From NCBI GenBank assembly GCA_032622095.1, contig CP136061.1, positions 22,134,991 to 22,198,990 on the forward strand: DNA of 64,000 nt, written 5' to 3'. The notes below the pieces were generated by a model. The model saw nothing but the letters and a program-made list of their open reading frames with translations, had not been told where the DNA came from and did not search any database. This document shows positions 43,901-58,900 of this stretch, piece by piece. Position 1 is the stretch's first letter. Every line of letters starts with the position of its first letter. The translations under genes were made by a program, and so were the position numbers. Origin of the DNA: Siphonodentalium dalli (lineage: Eukaryota > Mollusca > Scaphopoda > Gadilida > Siphonodentaliidae).

Positions 43901-46900
43901 CCATGGCTAACTATATAATGTGAGGTACTATCAGTATCCATGTATCCAGTGTCCGCCATGGCTAACTATATAATGTCAGGTACTATCAGTATCCATGTAT
44001 CCAGTGTCTGCCATGGCTAACTATATAATGTCAGGTACTATCAGTATCCATGTATCCAGTGTCCGCCATGGCTAACTATATAATGTCAGGTACTATCAGT
44101 ATCCATGTATCCAGTGTCTGCCATGGCTAACTATATAATGTCAGGTACTATCAGTATCCATGTATCCAGTGTCCGCCATGGCTAACTATATAATGTCAGG
44201 TACTATCAGTATCCATGTATCCAGTGTCTGCCATGGCTAACTATATAATGTCAGGTACTATCAGTATCCATGTATCCAGTGTCCCCCATGGCTAACTATA
44301 TAATGTCAGGTACTATCAGTATCCATATATCCAGTGTCTGCCATGGCTAACTATATAATGTCAGGTACTATCAGTATCCATGTATCCAGTGTCTGCCATG
44401 GCTAACTATATAATGTCAGGTACTATCAGTATCCATGTATCCAGTGTCCGCCATGGCTAACTATATAATGTCAGGTACTATCAGTATCCATGTATCCAGT
44501 GTCCCCCATGGCTAACTATATAATGTCAGGTACTATCAGTATCCATATATCCAGTGTCTGCCATGGCTAACTATATAATGTCAGGTACTATCAGTATCCA
44601 TGTATCCAGTGTCTGCCATGGCTAACTATATAATGTCAGGTACTATCAGTATCCATGCATCCAGTGTCCGCCATGGCTAACTATATAATGTCAGGTACTA
44701 TCAGTATCCATGTATCCAGTGTCTGCCATGGCTAACTATATAATGTCAGGTACTATCAGTATCCATGTATCCAGTGTCTGCCATGGCTAACTATATAATG
44801 ATTAATCAATGTCAGGTACTATCAGTATCCATGTATCCAGTGTCCGCCATGGCTAACTATATAATCATTAATCAATGTCAGGTACTATCAGTATCCATGT
44901 ATCCAGTGTCCGCCATGGCTAACTATATAATCATTAATCAATGTCAGGTACTATCAGTATCCATGTATCCAGTGTCCGCCATGGCTAACTATATAATGAT
45001 TAATCGACTATAAAAGCATGAACTTCATATAATTGGCAGCTATTCTTATTATAACAGCTTAACATGGAATGTACAACCATTAGACAACAGAAGATTAAAG
45101 GTTGCTGACAAATCAAACTTTGCCAACAAAAACAATTCAATGTCACACTTGACACACCATGTACATTTCATTCACATGATCGCAGGCGCCCTACATGGAA
45201 CTACATGTACAAAGGTGGCGACAATTGGCTCAGATAACTCATTGTTGCAGTGGATATACTGTAAAAGAACATTTATTCGTGGTGGTCCAATTTTCGTGGT
45301 TTTCGTGGTTGCTGATAACCACGAAATTAAAACCCCACGAAAAATTAATCTTTGAAACTAGATCGATTTTGAGAAATAAGAAATGTCACGTGGGAGGTAA
45401 CTCTATTGGTTTAAGTGTAGATGTCTTAGTGCCAACATTTGCATTATGCAGTTGACCATTTGGGGTTGTATTTTATATGGTGCAGACTAATAGACGTTGG
45501 CTTCAGTAAATAATCGCCAGTCTCATAATTAATGTCGTACCTCTCTATTAGGATGGTACCAGTCTCATAATTAATGGCGTACCTCTCTATTAGGATGGTA
45601 CCAGTCTCATAATTAATGTCGTACCTCTCTATTAGGATGGTACCAGTCTCATAATTAATGTCGTACCTCTCTATTAGGATGGTACCAGTCTCATAATTAA
45701 TGTCGTACCTCTCTATTAGGATGGTACCAGTCTCATAATTAATGTCGTACCTCTCTATTAGGATGGTACCAGTCTCATAATTAATGTCGTACCTCTCTAT
45801 TTAGGATGGTACCAGTCTCATAATTAATGTCGTACCTCTCTATTAGGATGGTACCAGTCTCATAATTAATGTCGTACCTCTCTATTTAGGATGGTACCAG
45901 TCTCATAATTAATGTCGTACCTCTCTATTTAGGATGGTACCAGTCTCATAATTAATGTCGTACCTCTCTATTAGGATGGTACCAGTCTCATAATTAATGT
46001 CGTACCTCTCTATTAGGATGGTACCAGTCTCATAATTAATGTCGTACCTCTCTATTAGGATGGTACCAGTCTCATAATTAATGTCGTACCTCTCTATTAG
46101 GATGGTACCAGTCTCATAATTAATGTCGTACCTCTCTATTAGGATGGTACCAGTCTCATAATTAATGTCGTACCTCTCTATTAGGATGGTACCAGTCTCA
46201 TAATTAATGTCGTACCTCTCTATTAGGATGGTACCAGTCTCATAATTAATGTCGTACCTCTCTATTAGGATGGTACCAGTGCACTGAGGTGAAAGTACCA
46301 CACAGGATAAAGTAAAGTAATTGACCAAAATATAGCAACAGATGTGTAATAAAAACAAAAGCCTATCTTCGATCAATGAATAAAATGATATAAAAATTAA
46401 TAAGATAAGAAATGAGAATTTGTTCACGTTCACTGAATTAAGTGCATTTGAAGCAATGAACACTCATCCTGAGTCCGTGCCTCCATACATGGGATATACA
46501 GTAATGCCCTAATTAATCGACTCTTTAACCACAGCAGAATTATGGGTAACTTTTCAGGATTTAGTCGGAAATATGGCTGGAGGAGAGCTTTCCGATGAAT
46601 GGCAACAAGCCATATTTCCGACTAAATCCTGAAAAGTTACCCATAATTCTGCTGTGGTTAAAGAGTCGATTAATTAGGGCATTACTGTACCAGTATCTAG
46701 TATATATTAATCTGCAGTGATTTACTTACAGGAATAACACCAGGAAGTAGGACAGCTTGTAGAAAACTAATCGCTTTTGGTCGCTCTCTAACTGCGCTAT
46801 ATGTGGATTGGAGGCTGCTCTCCGGCACTCGTAGTAGAGGTTCTACAATCGATACATTCAACCCTTGAAATAGTGAGCCTGATGGCCAATGCATTCTCTT

Positions 46901-49900
46901 CTATATGCAAGTATCCCATAAGGAGAATGGCATATATAAAAGAATACATTGGCCTAACAAAATTTACCAAACAATTACAAGGTTTAATCCTGAATATTAA
47001 CTCTTTCATAATGGGAGCTGCTCTGGTGCAGCATTAATGCACTGGCTTACAAGTTTAAGGTAATAGTTAGGTCAATGTATTCTCTTATATATGCGAGGCT
47101 CCCTATGGAAGATTCGCATATATAAGAGAATGTAATGACACATGATACAGAGCCTTGCATATATAAGAGAATGCCTTGGCACAGGGTATTCACAAAAATT
47201 TGGGAAGCTCAAGTGATGGAAGAGTCAAATATATTGCTCAGAGTAATAAATTAAAATAGCTATTTATTGCTCTTACTATATTCCAGTTATACCCCCTCTC
47301 GGTAATTAGCTCTTACTATATATATTCCAGCTACATCCCTCTCTGTTAACTCGCATATCTGCACTTTCTGTATATATAATAAGAGAATGCAATGATCTAA
47401 CAAATTTTTATCATTTTATCTTACATTCTTTATCAATTTTTATAATTTTTTCTGACATTCTTTAATAATTTTTATAATTTTTTATCATTATTTCTTACAT
47501 TTGTTAATAATTTTTTTTCATTTTTTCATTTTTCTTACATTCTTTAACAATTATCAAAAATAATATAAAATTTGTTAGGCCAATGCATTCTCTTATATGT
47601 GCAAGGTGCCCTATGGGCGACTCATATACATATAAGAGAATGCATTGGCACAGGGTTTTTGCAAAAATTCAGGAAGCTCCAGTCATGGAAGGGTTAACAA
47701 CTTAACAGAGACTACAATTGTCAAAATGTCGTCACTAATTATAAAATTTGTAATAGCATGATCAGTGCATTGAGCACTGCATGATTATTACAAGTGCAAT
47801 ATCTCAGTTATACCCTTCTAAGTAACTAGCTCTTACAATATGTATTAAAGCTATACCCCTCTCTGTAGCTCTTACTATATTCCAGTTATACCCCTCTCAG
47901 TAACTAGCTCTTACAATATGTATTAAAGCTATACCCCTCTCTGTAGTTCTTACTATATTCCAGTTATACCCCACTCTGTTTTGAATACAGAATGATTCTC
48001 ACCTTGATCTGGAGGTAGAACCTCGATGGGTGGTGGATTCACTTCATCAGGCATCGGCAGACCTGTAAATATTTACAGTATCACATATAGACTCTACTAT
48101 CATGAGTGTCGTACAGTGTTAGGTCTGCCAGTAAATATACACAGTATCACATATAGACTCTACTATCATGAGTGTCGTACAGTGTTAGGTCTGCCAGTAA
48201 ATATACACAGTATCACAATAGACTCTACTATCATGAGTGTTGTACAGTGTTAGGTCTGCCAGTAAATATACACAGTATCACATATAGACTCTACTATCAT
48301 GAGTGTCGTACAGTGTTAGGTCTGCCAGTAAATATACACAGTATCACATATAGACTCTACTATCATGAGTGTCGTACAGTGTTAGGTCTGCCAGTAAATA
48401 TACACAGTATCACAATAGACTCTACTATCATGAGTGTTGTACAGTGTTAGGTCTGCCAGTAAATATACACAGTATCACATATAGACTCTACTATCATGAG
48501 TGTCGTACAGTGTTAGGTCTGCCAGTAAATATACACAGTATCACATATAGACTCTACTATCATGAGTGTCGTACAGTGTTAGGTCTGCCAGTAAATATAC
48601 ACAGTATCACATATAGACTCTACTATCATGAGTGTCGTACAGTGTTAGGTCTGCCAGTAAATATACACAGTATCACATATAGACTCTACTATCATGAGTG
48701 TCGTACAGTGTTAGGTCTGCCAGTAAATATACACAGTATCACATATAGACTCTACTATCATGAGTGTTGTACAGTGTTAGGTCTGCCAGTAAATATACAC
48801 AGTATCACATATAGACTCTACTATCATGAGTGTTGTACAGTGTTAGGTCTGCCAGTAAATATACACAGTATCACATATAGACTCTACTATCATGAGTGTC
48901 GTACAGTGTTAGGTCTGCCAGTAAATATACACAGTATCACATATAGACTCTACTATCATGAGTGTCGTACAGTGTTAGGTCTGCCAGTAAATATACACAG
49001 TATCACATATAGACTCTACTATCATGAGTGCCGTACAGTGTTAGGTCTGCCAGTAAATATACACAGTATCACATATAGACTCTACTATCATGAGTGTCGT
49101 ACAGTGTTAGGTCTGCCAGTAAATATACACAGTATCACATATAGACTCTACTATCATGAGTGTCGTACAGTGTTAGGTCTGCCAGTAAATATACACAGTA
49201 TCACATATAGACTCTACTATCATGAGTGTTGTACAGTGTTAGGTCTGCCAGTAAATATACACAGTATCACATATAGACTCTACTATCATGAGTGTCGTAC
49301 AGTGTTAGGTCTGCCAGTAAATATACACAGTATCACAATAGACTCTACTATCATGAGTGTCGTACAGTGTTAGGTCTGCCAGTAAATATACACAGTATCA
49401 CATATAGACTCTACTATCATGAGTGTCGTACAGTGTTAGGTCTGCCAGTAAATATACTCAGTATCACATATAGACTCTACTATCATGAGTGTCGTACAGT
49501 GTTAGGTCTGCCAGTAAATATACGCAGTATCACATATAGACTCTACTATCATGAGTGTCGTACAGTGTTAGGTCTGCCAGTAAATATACACAGTATCACA
49601 TATAGACTCTACTATCATGAGTGTCGTACAGTGTTAGGTCTGCCAGTAAATATACACAGTATCACATATAGACTCTACTATCATGAGTGTCGTACAGTGT
49701 TAGGTCTGCCAGTAAATATACACAGTATCACATATAGACTCTACTATCATGAGTGTCGTACAGTGTTAGGTCTGCCAGTCAATATACACAGTATCACATA
49801 TAGACTCTACTATCATGAGTGTCGTACAGTGTTAGGTCTGCCAGTAAATATACTCAGTATCACATATAGACTCTACTATCATGAGTGTCGTACAGTGTTA

Positions 49901-52900
49901 GGTCTGCCAGTAAATATACTCAGTATCACATATAGACTCTACTATCATGAGTGTCGTACAGTGTTAGGTCTGCCAGTAAATATACTCAGTATCACATATA
50001 GACTCTACTATCATGAGTGTCGTACAGTGTTAGGTCTGCCAGTAAATATACTCAGTATCACATATAGACTCTACTATCATGAGTGTCGTACAGTGTTAGG
50101 TCTGCCAGTAAATATACACAGTATCACATATAGACTCTACTATCATGAGTGTCGTACAGTGTTAGGTCTGCCAGTAAATATACACAGTATCACATATAGA
50201 CTCTACTATCATGAGTGTCGTACAGTGTTAGGTCTGCCAGTAAATATACACAGTATCACATATAGACTCTACTATCATGAGTGTCGTACAGTGTTAGGTC
50301 TGCCAGTAAATATACACAGTATCACATATAGACTCTACTATCATGAGTGTCGTACAGTGTTAGGTCTGCCAGTAAATATACACAGTATCACATATAGACT
50401 CTACTATCATGAGTGTCGTACAGTGTTAGGTCTGCCAGTAAATATACACAGTATCACATATAGACTCTACTATCATGAGTGTCGTACAGTGTTAGGTCTG
50501 CCAGTAAATATACACAGTATCACATATAGACTCTACTATCATGAGTGTCGTACAGTGTTAGGTCTGCCAGTAAATATACACAGTATCACATATAGACTCT
50601 ACTATCATGAGTGTCGTACAGTGTTAGGTCTGCCAGTAAATATACACAGTATCACATATAGACTCTACTATCATGAGTGTCGTACAGTGTTAGGTCTGCC
50701 AGTAAATATACACAGTATCACATATAGACTCTACTATCATGAGTGTTGTACAGTGTTAGGTCTGCCAGTAAATATACACAGTATCACATATAGACTCTAC
50801 TATCATGAGTGTCGTACAGTGTTAGGTCTGCCAGTAAATATACACAGTATCACATATAGACTCTACTATCATGAGTGTCGTACAGTGTTATACAGGATGC
50901 TGATGTGGACATTCTTCACCCACCAAAAAGCCTGTATTTAGTGTGTCTGACATTTGCAGAATGATGTCCGCAAACGGTGAATTTAGTGATGCTATCCTGC
51001 ACAGTGGGATAGCATCACTAAATTCACCCTCTTGGGACCTCATTCTGCTTAGGCCTCATCTTCTGTGAAGTATATTTTATCTCAAATTAACATTGTTTTT
51101 AGCTACTTATTCCCTTTGCTATATCCCCTAATTTGCAGAAGATATATTGCATAATCGAGGTTACTAAAGGGTAAACATCACCAAATTTAACTTGGGAACT
51201 TCAATCTGATTCTAGGTCTCCAATAGCAGTTGACATATAAGCAGAATGAGTTCCACAGAGGGTGAATTTGGTGATGCTAGCCCACAATGCAATAACAATA
51301 ATAATTTATTTTATATAGTATCAATCCATTGACATGCTCTAAAATGCTTAACCCTTTGAGTGCCAGGTCGATTTTTGTATCAACCCATATACCCTGTGCC
51401 AATGCATTCTCTTATATATGTGAGTCGACCATAGGTCGCCTCGCATATATAAGAGAATGCATTGGCCTAACAATTATTATTATTTTTTTATTTTTTTTTT
51501 TACAATTTTTTACAATTTTAATAATTTATTCTTATATTCTTTAACAGACTTATTGTGTAGGTTTAGGGCCGATGACATCGGCCCCTGGCACTCAAAGGGT
51601 TAAAATTATAATACAACATGAAGAATGATAAAACAATAAATATATACCAGCAACACAATCTAAATTAAAAAATGCCAGTTAAAATTAATAAGATCAGGTG
51701 ACATTACTATATGCATGATATTATCAATGTATTCTATAGGGTCTAAACTGGCTCCACTTAAAAAACAAAATAAAAATAATGATAAAAGAAAAAAACAAAA
51801 CAACTAGAGGTGTGACTGTCCCAATGGGACTACGGATACCCCCCTGATTTTAAAATACCAAGATGTTTCACATGTCAGTAAACATTTAGTTAAAATAATA
51901 AAATAACAGTTCCCATTGCAGGTGTACAACCATAACCCTAATCTTAAACCTATTGACTGAAAAATGTTGGAATAAAAGCTTGGACAAAATCATGCATGTT
52001 GCGAAAAAAATTCTAAGTAAAAAAAGGGGAATAACTCCACACAAAAATGTCGGACAGACGTCATAATCGCAGGTGCACAGGTTCCCATGGTACTAAATAT
52101 CAGTGCCAAGATTAAAAAACATTGACCGAAAAATGTAGGAATAAAAGCTCGGACAAAATTATGCATGTTGCCAAAAACATTTCTAAGTCGAAAAAGGGGG
52201 ATAACTCCACCAAAAAAAGTCGGACAGACGTCATAATCGCAGGTGCACAATTTCCCATGGTACTAAATATCTGTGCCACGTTTTTAAAAAATTGACATAA
52301 ATATGTAGGAATAAAAGCTCGGACAAAAGTATACATGTTGCGAAAATTTTCTAAGTCGAAAAAGGAGGATAACTCCACTAAAAAAGGTCCGACAGACGTC
52401 ATAATCGCAGGTGCACAGGTTCCCATGGTGATTGATGTCTGTGCCAAGTTTCAAGGAAATTGATAAAAAAACCACTGAGAAAAACTCCGGACAAATTTGT
52501 GTTCACGGACGGACGGACGACGGACGGACGGACGGACAAGCTGACTCCAGTATACCCCCCCTAACTTCGTTGCGGGGGGTATAACTAGAGATGGGCCCGC
52601 CCCGAGTGGGACTAAGGTATACGCCTGTATTGAAAATTTTATAAGTGGAAAAAGGGGGATAACTCCACAAAAACAAAGTCGGACAGACCTCATAATCGCA
52701 GGTGCACAGGTTCCCAGAGTACTAAATATCTGTGCTAAGTTATAAAACAATTGACCAAAAAATGAAGGAATAAAAGCTCGGACAAAGGTAAATCCTTGTA
52801 TTGAAATTTTTCTAAGTCGAAAAAGGGGGATGCACAGGTTCCCATGGTACTAAATATCTAAGTTTAAAAAAAATTTACCAAAAAATGTAGGAATAAAAGC

Positions 52901-55900
52901 ATGGACAAAATTACGTCCACAGATGGACAGACAGACGGCTATATTTGCAGACTGAAGATTAAAATGAGTTTGATGAAGTAACAAGTGCGATAAACGAGTA
53001 ATTATTTTAGGTCTTTCTTTGCCAATTCTGAACCAAAATGTTGTACGAATAAATATGTTTTCAGCTGCCACTTGAAGTCATTGACAAACACTTCTGCCCT
53101 CAGCTTAGCATATTATCATATTATTAGCATATTATCGTATTATTAGCATATTATCATAGTATTAGCATATTATCATATTATTAGCATATTATTAGCATAT
53201 TATCATATTATTATCATATTATTAGCATATTATCATATTATTATCATATTATTACCATATTATTAGCATATTATCATCATGAATTGATTATGATTGTAGT
53301 TACAATCCAGGGACCAGCCTCGAGGTTTCAAATTGGAGCAAGCCTGAGTTTAGTGTGTCTGCCATTTACAGAATGAGGTCCCCAGAAGGTGAATTTAGTG
53401 ACGTTATCCTACATAGTGTGCTAGCATCACCAAATTCACCCTCTGGGGACCTCATTCTGCATGGCCTCATCTGCTATGGGAGACATAGACTCAGATTAAA
53501 GTTCCCAAATGGTGAATATTGTGATGTACACCCATTGAGATCCTCTATTATGCAATGTGTCATCTGCCAATTTGGGAATGTAGAGAAAATAAACTAAATA
53601 AGATATAGAATTTATGTGAATAAGTTTCTATGGAAATTAGGTAATAAAGAAACTTTCCAGAGAACATGAGAATAAGGTCCCCAGAGGGTGAATTTAGTGA
53701 TGCTAGCCGGCTATGCATATCATTTTAACGGTGGCCCAGAAAAATAATTCCTGATCTATGCCTCGGACGAGTACATGAGATGACGAGACTTTCAACTACC
53801 CATGAAATTAGCAATGCGAACAGCTACAAGAATATCTTCATTTGTCAGTTTGTTGAATGGATCATTTGTGATATGTAGGTTGCCCAACTGATTCACTAGG
53901 CGATCTTAGATAGAGATATGAGTTTTCCCGCTAGCTACGCCTGAAGTGCAGAGGGTGGCCTCATTCTGCAAATGACAGGCACACTAAACACAGGCTTCTC
54001 CATGTTTGGTTATTAGGGAGATGTGGACTGTAATCAGGGAGAAGTAACGAATGATGAAAGTCAATCACCCTTCTACGATCCAATAAGTATCATGCAACAC
54101 AAAGCCATTATAAAACCATTATAGTGAGTAACAACACCATTATAAAACCATTATAGTGAGTAACAACACCATTATAACCTATGAATATATTTGTATGCTG
54201 TTGGGACATTTGCATGCTGGTATATGACAGAGAAGTCACTTCTTGCTGGGATAAAAATAAGGAAAAATTGCACATTATATTAAAGGACTATGGAATCTCA
54301 AATTTTGAAAATGTCTACAAAACAATATATAAATAATAAACAACTTTTAGCTGTATCTAAGTGTGCCTACCTGCAGAACAAGCTAGATAAAACATCATAA
54401 TTGATACCTTTGACACCAAAACCTAAAATTGAGATTCCATAGTCCTTAACCCTTTCAGTGCCAGGTCCGATTTTTGTATCAACCCATATACCCGGTGCCA
54501 ATGCATTCTCTTATATATGCGAGTCGACCATAGGTTGCCTCGCATATATAAGAGAATGCATTGGCCTAACAATTTTTCATCATTTGTTATTATTTTTTAC
54601 AATTTTAATATTTTTTCTTATATTCTTTAACAGACTTATTTTGTAGGTTTAGTGCCAGGGAATCTTACGTATTTCATGGGCATCAAAATTATTACTATGA
54701 ATACTTGGTGATAGTTTTGAGTTATAACATGCCCCTAAGGTTTTAACCAGTTTGGTTTTGAAATTCGCTATAGTATGCTTAAGCATACCCAAAAAAAATT
54801 CAACCCAAAAAAATCTAATTTTTTTAGGGCCGATTTTACAGACCGTAAATTAGGGCCGATGAAATCGGACCTGGCACTGAAAGGGTTAATAGGGAGATGA
54901 TGTCTCCCAAGTCACGCTCCAGGCTAATCCCTCTGAAACAGTTTATTGTTTATTTTTACAACTAAGTTTCATCTGACCACTGTGTGAAATTAGTGAAATC
55001 CTCTTCTAACTGTGAGTCAAATTGTTCGAACCAAATCAGATTTATGAGTCAAATATCAGATATTCGCAGGACCATAAACCTGATGTGTGAACAGCAGGAG
55101 AGGAACACAAATTCATGATAATAGATTCGAGTGACTATGAAATATTTAATTAAAAACCAAAAAATACAAATCAGTTTATGAAAGTAATCATACCTATATC
55201 ACGAGGATCTGGAATCAATGCAAAGAATATAATCACCCCGAATGAGAATAGCACTGATGAGGTAAGCAGGAACGTATACTGTAATAAATAAACATATACG
55301 TTATTAAAGTCATATTATGTACTTGTTCGGGTGTGTGAAACTGATAAGTTAGTATGCAGGCCCTATGCCAACTGAAAGAATATTACATTCTACTATACTA
55401 ACATCGCCGAAAATTTGAAGCAAATCGGCCGTACCACTCCATAGAAAACATCGTCAGAACGATGCTCAATTGTAAATATTTACTGCTCGATTCGGGACGT
55501 ATCTATCGGCGATAAACTAACGAAAACGATTTTGCCATCGATAGTCACTGCATAATTAATATATAAGAATGATGATGTGTGCGGTGAATTTTGATACACT
55601 ATCTGTAAAAAAAAATACTTTGAACAAATTTATTCTTCATTTCTGTTTGATCACCATTCCGGAGTGTTTCACATCACTTTAACCCTTCCATGAAATTTTG
55701 CAAAAACCCTGTGCCAATGTATTCTGTTATATGTGACCCGCCATATCAAATCCAGTCGTAAGTCAGGATTTTTTTTACCCTGTGCCAATGCATTCTCTTA
55801 TATATGTGAGTCGACCATAGGTCGCCTCGCATATATAAGAGAATGCATTGGCATAACAATTTTTTACAATTTTAATTTTTTTTTTCTTGTATTCTTTAAC

Positions 55901-58900
55901 AATTTTATAATTTCACCCTTACAGAGCCCCAGACAAACATGAGCAGACGACACTCTTCTATATGCTTCTATATATGTGTGGGGCTCCCTGCAGGGTAATG
56001 GATGTTTTTTATTTAATGTCCTAAAAATTGTAAGAAACATTTATTTAAAAAAAATGATAAAAAATTGTTACAAAGTAAAGTTGAGCTAATAATCGTGGCA
56101 TCTCTATCATTTATGGAACCATCTCCTATTATACTCAACAGAATATATGAAACAAATGAATGAATTTTAGGCAGGGATTAGTGCAAAAAAAAACACTCAT
56201 GTGACTCAAGTCATTCATTCACTTTCATTATAATTACTATGTTTTTTTACATCGTTCATAGAGCAAATGAGTGAAATTTGGACTCATCCATGGCTCAAAT
56301 TCATGCATTTGTTGCATATATTCAGTTGAGTATAATAGGAGATGGCCCCATAAATGGCAGGATTTTGTGTACAGTACCCCATTAGGCACAAATTTACTTT
56401 TAAAGTGAACTACCCTTACTTCTTAAGTATATTAAGGCCTACCTCAGTATTAATGTGATAATCAAAATTATAAAAAGTACAAACAATAGAGACAATATGG
56501 CATACAACATCTTCAAATAAACTGTCGACCTTTCGTTAAAATTTTAGAGATAAGCTTGACATCTATAAATTTAGATGTAGACAAAGTGTCGGACAGACAA
56601 TGCAGAACCTGAACGTTGCATGGAACGCGATAAGGAAACTCTATCATATCACATAATTAGCCACTAAACACAGCCTCATATTTTAAAGTAAGACACATGT
56701 GTACTATCGGCACGTGCAATGACTAAATGTTTACCTCATAACCAAACTGTAATACTGATGCTGCTAGCAGAGCACCAATAATATTCCCAACAGATGCACA
56801 TGCACTCCATAAGCCAAGCACAAAACCACGACTGCAAAGATAAATAAAGGATACTTAGTGTTTTGGGTGTCACAATTTATCAAATGTAAATGAGAATTTA
56901 AGTTTGAACCCTTCCATGAATGGAGCTTCCAGAAATTTTGCGAAATTGTGCCAATGCATTCTCTTATATATGTGAGTCTCCCATAGGGAGCCTCGCATTT
57001 ATAAGAGAATGCATTGGCCTAACAATATTTACCTTGACCATGTAAGCCAGTGCATTATCTTATATATATGCGAGGATCCTGCATATATAAGAGAATGCAC
57101 CCACATAAGATCTTTAATACTGCACCAGCAGCTCCTGTCATGAAAGGGTTAAATAACATAGCAATTTAAAAAAACTTAATTTTAGATTAGTTTTAAGTGA
57201 TTCGGCAAAGTTTTGAATATCACAGCAAATTGAATACTTGGCAAGAGTTTTGGGGAAAAAACATAACTCCAGATATTTTTGTTTGAACTAATTTCAATAA
57301 AGTTTTGCAAACTGTAGAACATTTGTAACTTGGCAAGAATTTTGGAAAAACACAACTCATGTATAGTTTACTGTTAGCTAGTTAACCAAAGTTTTGAATA
57401 ACTTTAATATTAAGAAAAAAATCTAGTAAGAAAATTGGAAAACTACAACCCCGGACGAGTACGAGCACTGAGGATCCCTGCAGTAAGTACATACCTGGAT
57501 CGGCCAAACCAGTTTCCCATGACAGCGACTACACTGGGCCAACCAGTCGATTGGAACAGACCGTTGAGTATCCATAGGAACACATACATATATTTGTTAT
57601 AATATTTAGTCCATTCCATCACACATCCAAACAGGAAGACCTAGAAAATCAAACAAACTTGAAGTTACTTCTGAGGGCTCAACACTCCAAGCCTGCAAAT
57701 AGTGTGTGTCATTTGTAGAATGAGGTCCCAGAGGGTCAATTTAGTGATGATATCCCGAAAAGGGCTAGCATCACCAAATTTACCCTCTGCGAACCTCAAC
57801 TGCTATGGGAGACCTAGGATCAGATTAAGTTCCCCAGTTGAAGTGGGTGATGTTCACCCATTGGTCACCTCGATTATGCATTTTATAGTCTGCAAATTAG
57901 GCGATATAGAAACTTCCCAGAAGGAAACAAAAGTAACTATAAAACAATGTTAATTTGAGACAAAAGATACTTCACAAAAGATGAGGCCTAAGCAGAATGA
58001 GGTCCCCAGAGGGTGAATTTAGTGATGCTAGCCCACCATGCTAGCATGATGCGACTCTTGTTATTATTTTATATCCCGAAAACTATATAAAATGTGTTTA
58101 GGAAGAGATATTCTATTTTTAAAATTGAGCAATCTTGAGGATAAATTTGGCAACTTGATTTCATACCTCTCTTGTCTTTTAGTTTTATCTGTTAATAATT
58201 AGCTTCATACCATGGTCTGTCACAGACTAATGAACCGCTATCCTTTTTCAATATTTAAAAAAATGCAACAAATTCATCAATATTGTGTTAAAGAAGCTCC
58301 ATTTGTTTGTACATTTTCTAAACCAGAAAATAATGCAATCGTACGAGCCCATTAACAAGAGGTTTGATCGTATCCAGGAGTCCATTAACAAGACGTTTGA
58401 TCATATCCACGAGCCCATTAATAAGAGGTTTGATCGTATCCATGAGCCCATTAATAAGAGGTTTGATCGTATCCACGAGCCCATTAACAAGAGGTTTTAT
58501 CGTAGCCATGAGCCCATTAATAAGAGGTTTGATCGTATCCATGAGCCCATTAATAAGTGGTTTGATCGTATCCATGAGCCCATTAATAAGAGGTTTTATC
58601 ATATCCATGAGCCCATTAATAAGACGTTTGATCATATCCATGAGCCCATTAATAAGAGGTTTTATCGTATCCATGAGCCCATTAATAAGAGGTTTTATCA
58701 TATCCATGAGCCCATTAATAAGAGGTTTGATCGTATCCATGAGCCCATTAATAAGAGGTTTGATCGTATCCATGAGCCCATTAACAAGAGGTTTGATCGT
58801 ATCCATGAGCCCATTAATAAGACGTTTGATCGTATCCATGAGCCCATTAATAAGAGGTTTTACCGTATCCACGAGCCCATTAATAAGAGGTTTTATCGTA

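Noticed and set aside
45909-46463. Minus-strand 184-codon ORF with a hydrophobic start and TGTILIERYDINYE repeats
   Set aside because: The repeats come from the 42-bp unit, and the hydrophobic start is AT-rich intron sequence. No splice or homology support.
46697-46894. 65-codon minus ORF starting with Met at 46,894 as a separate small gene
   Set aside because: Its start lies in the palindromic element and its 3' half is the conserved AISFLQAVLLPGVIP of the transporter followed by a donor, so it is an exon, not a small gene.
48026-50941. Plus-strand ORFs of 334 and 549 codons with 22-residue repeats
   Set aside because: They follow from the 66-bp unit. Frames shift at 64-bp units, and the array is intronic and antisense to the transporter.
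51990-52750. Minus-strand ORFs with MGTCAPAIMTSV repeats
   Set aside because: They are read-through of the ~170-bp internal units of a dispersed element present in three copies.
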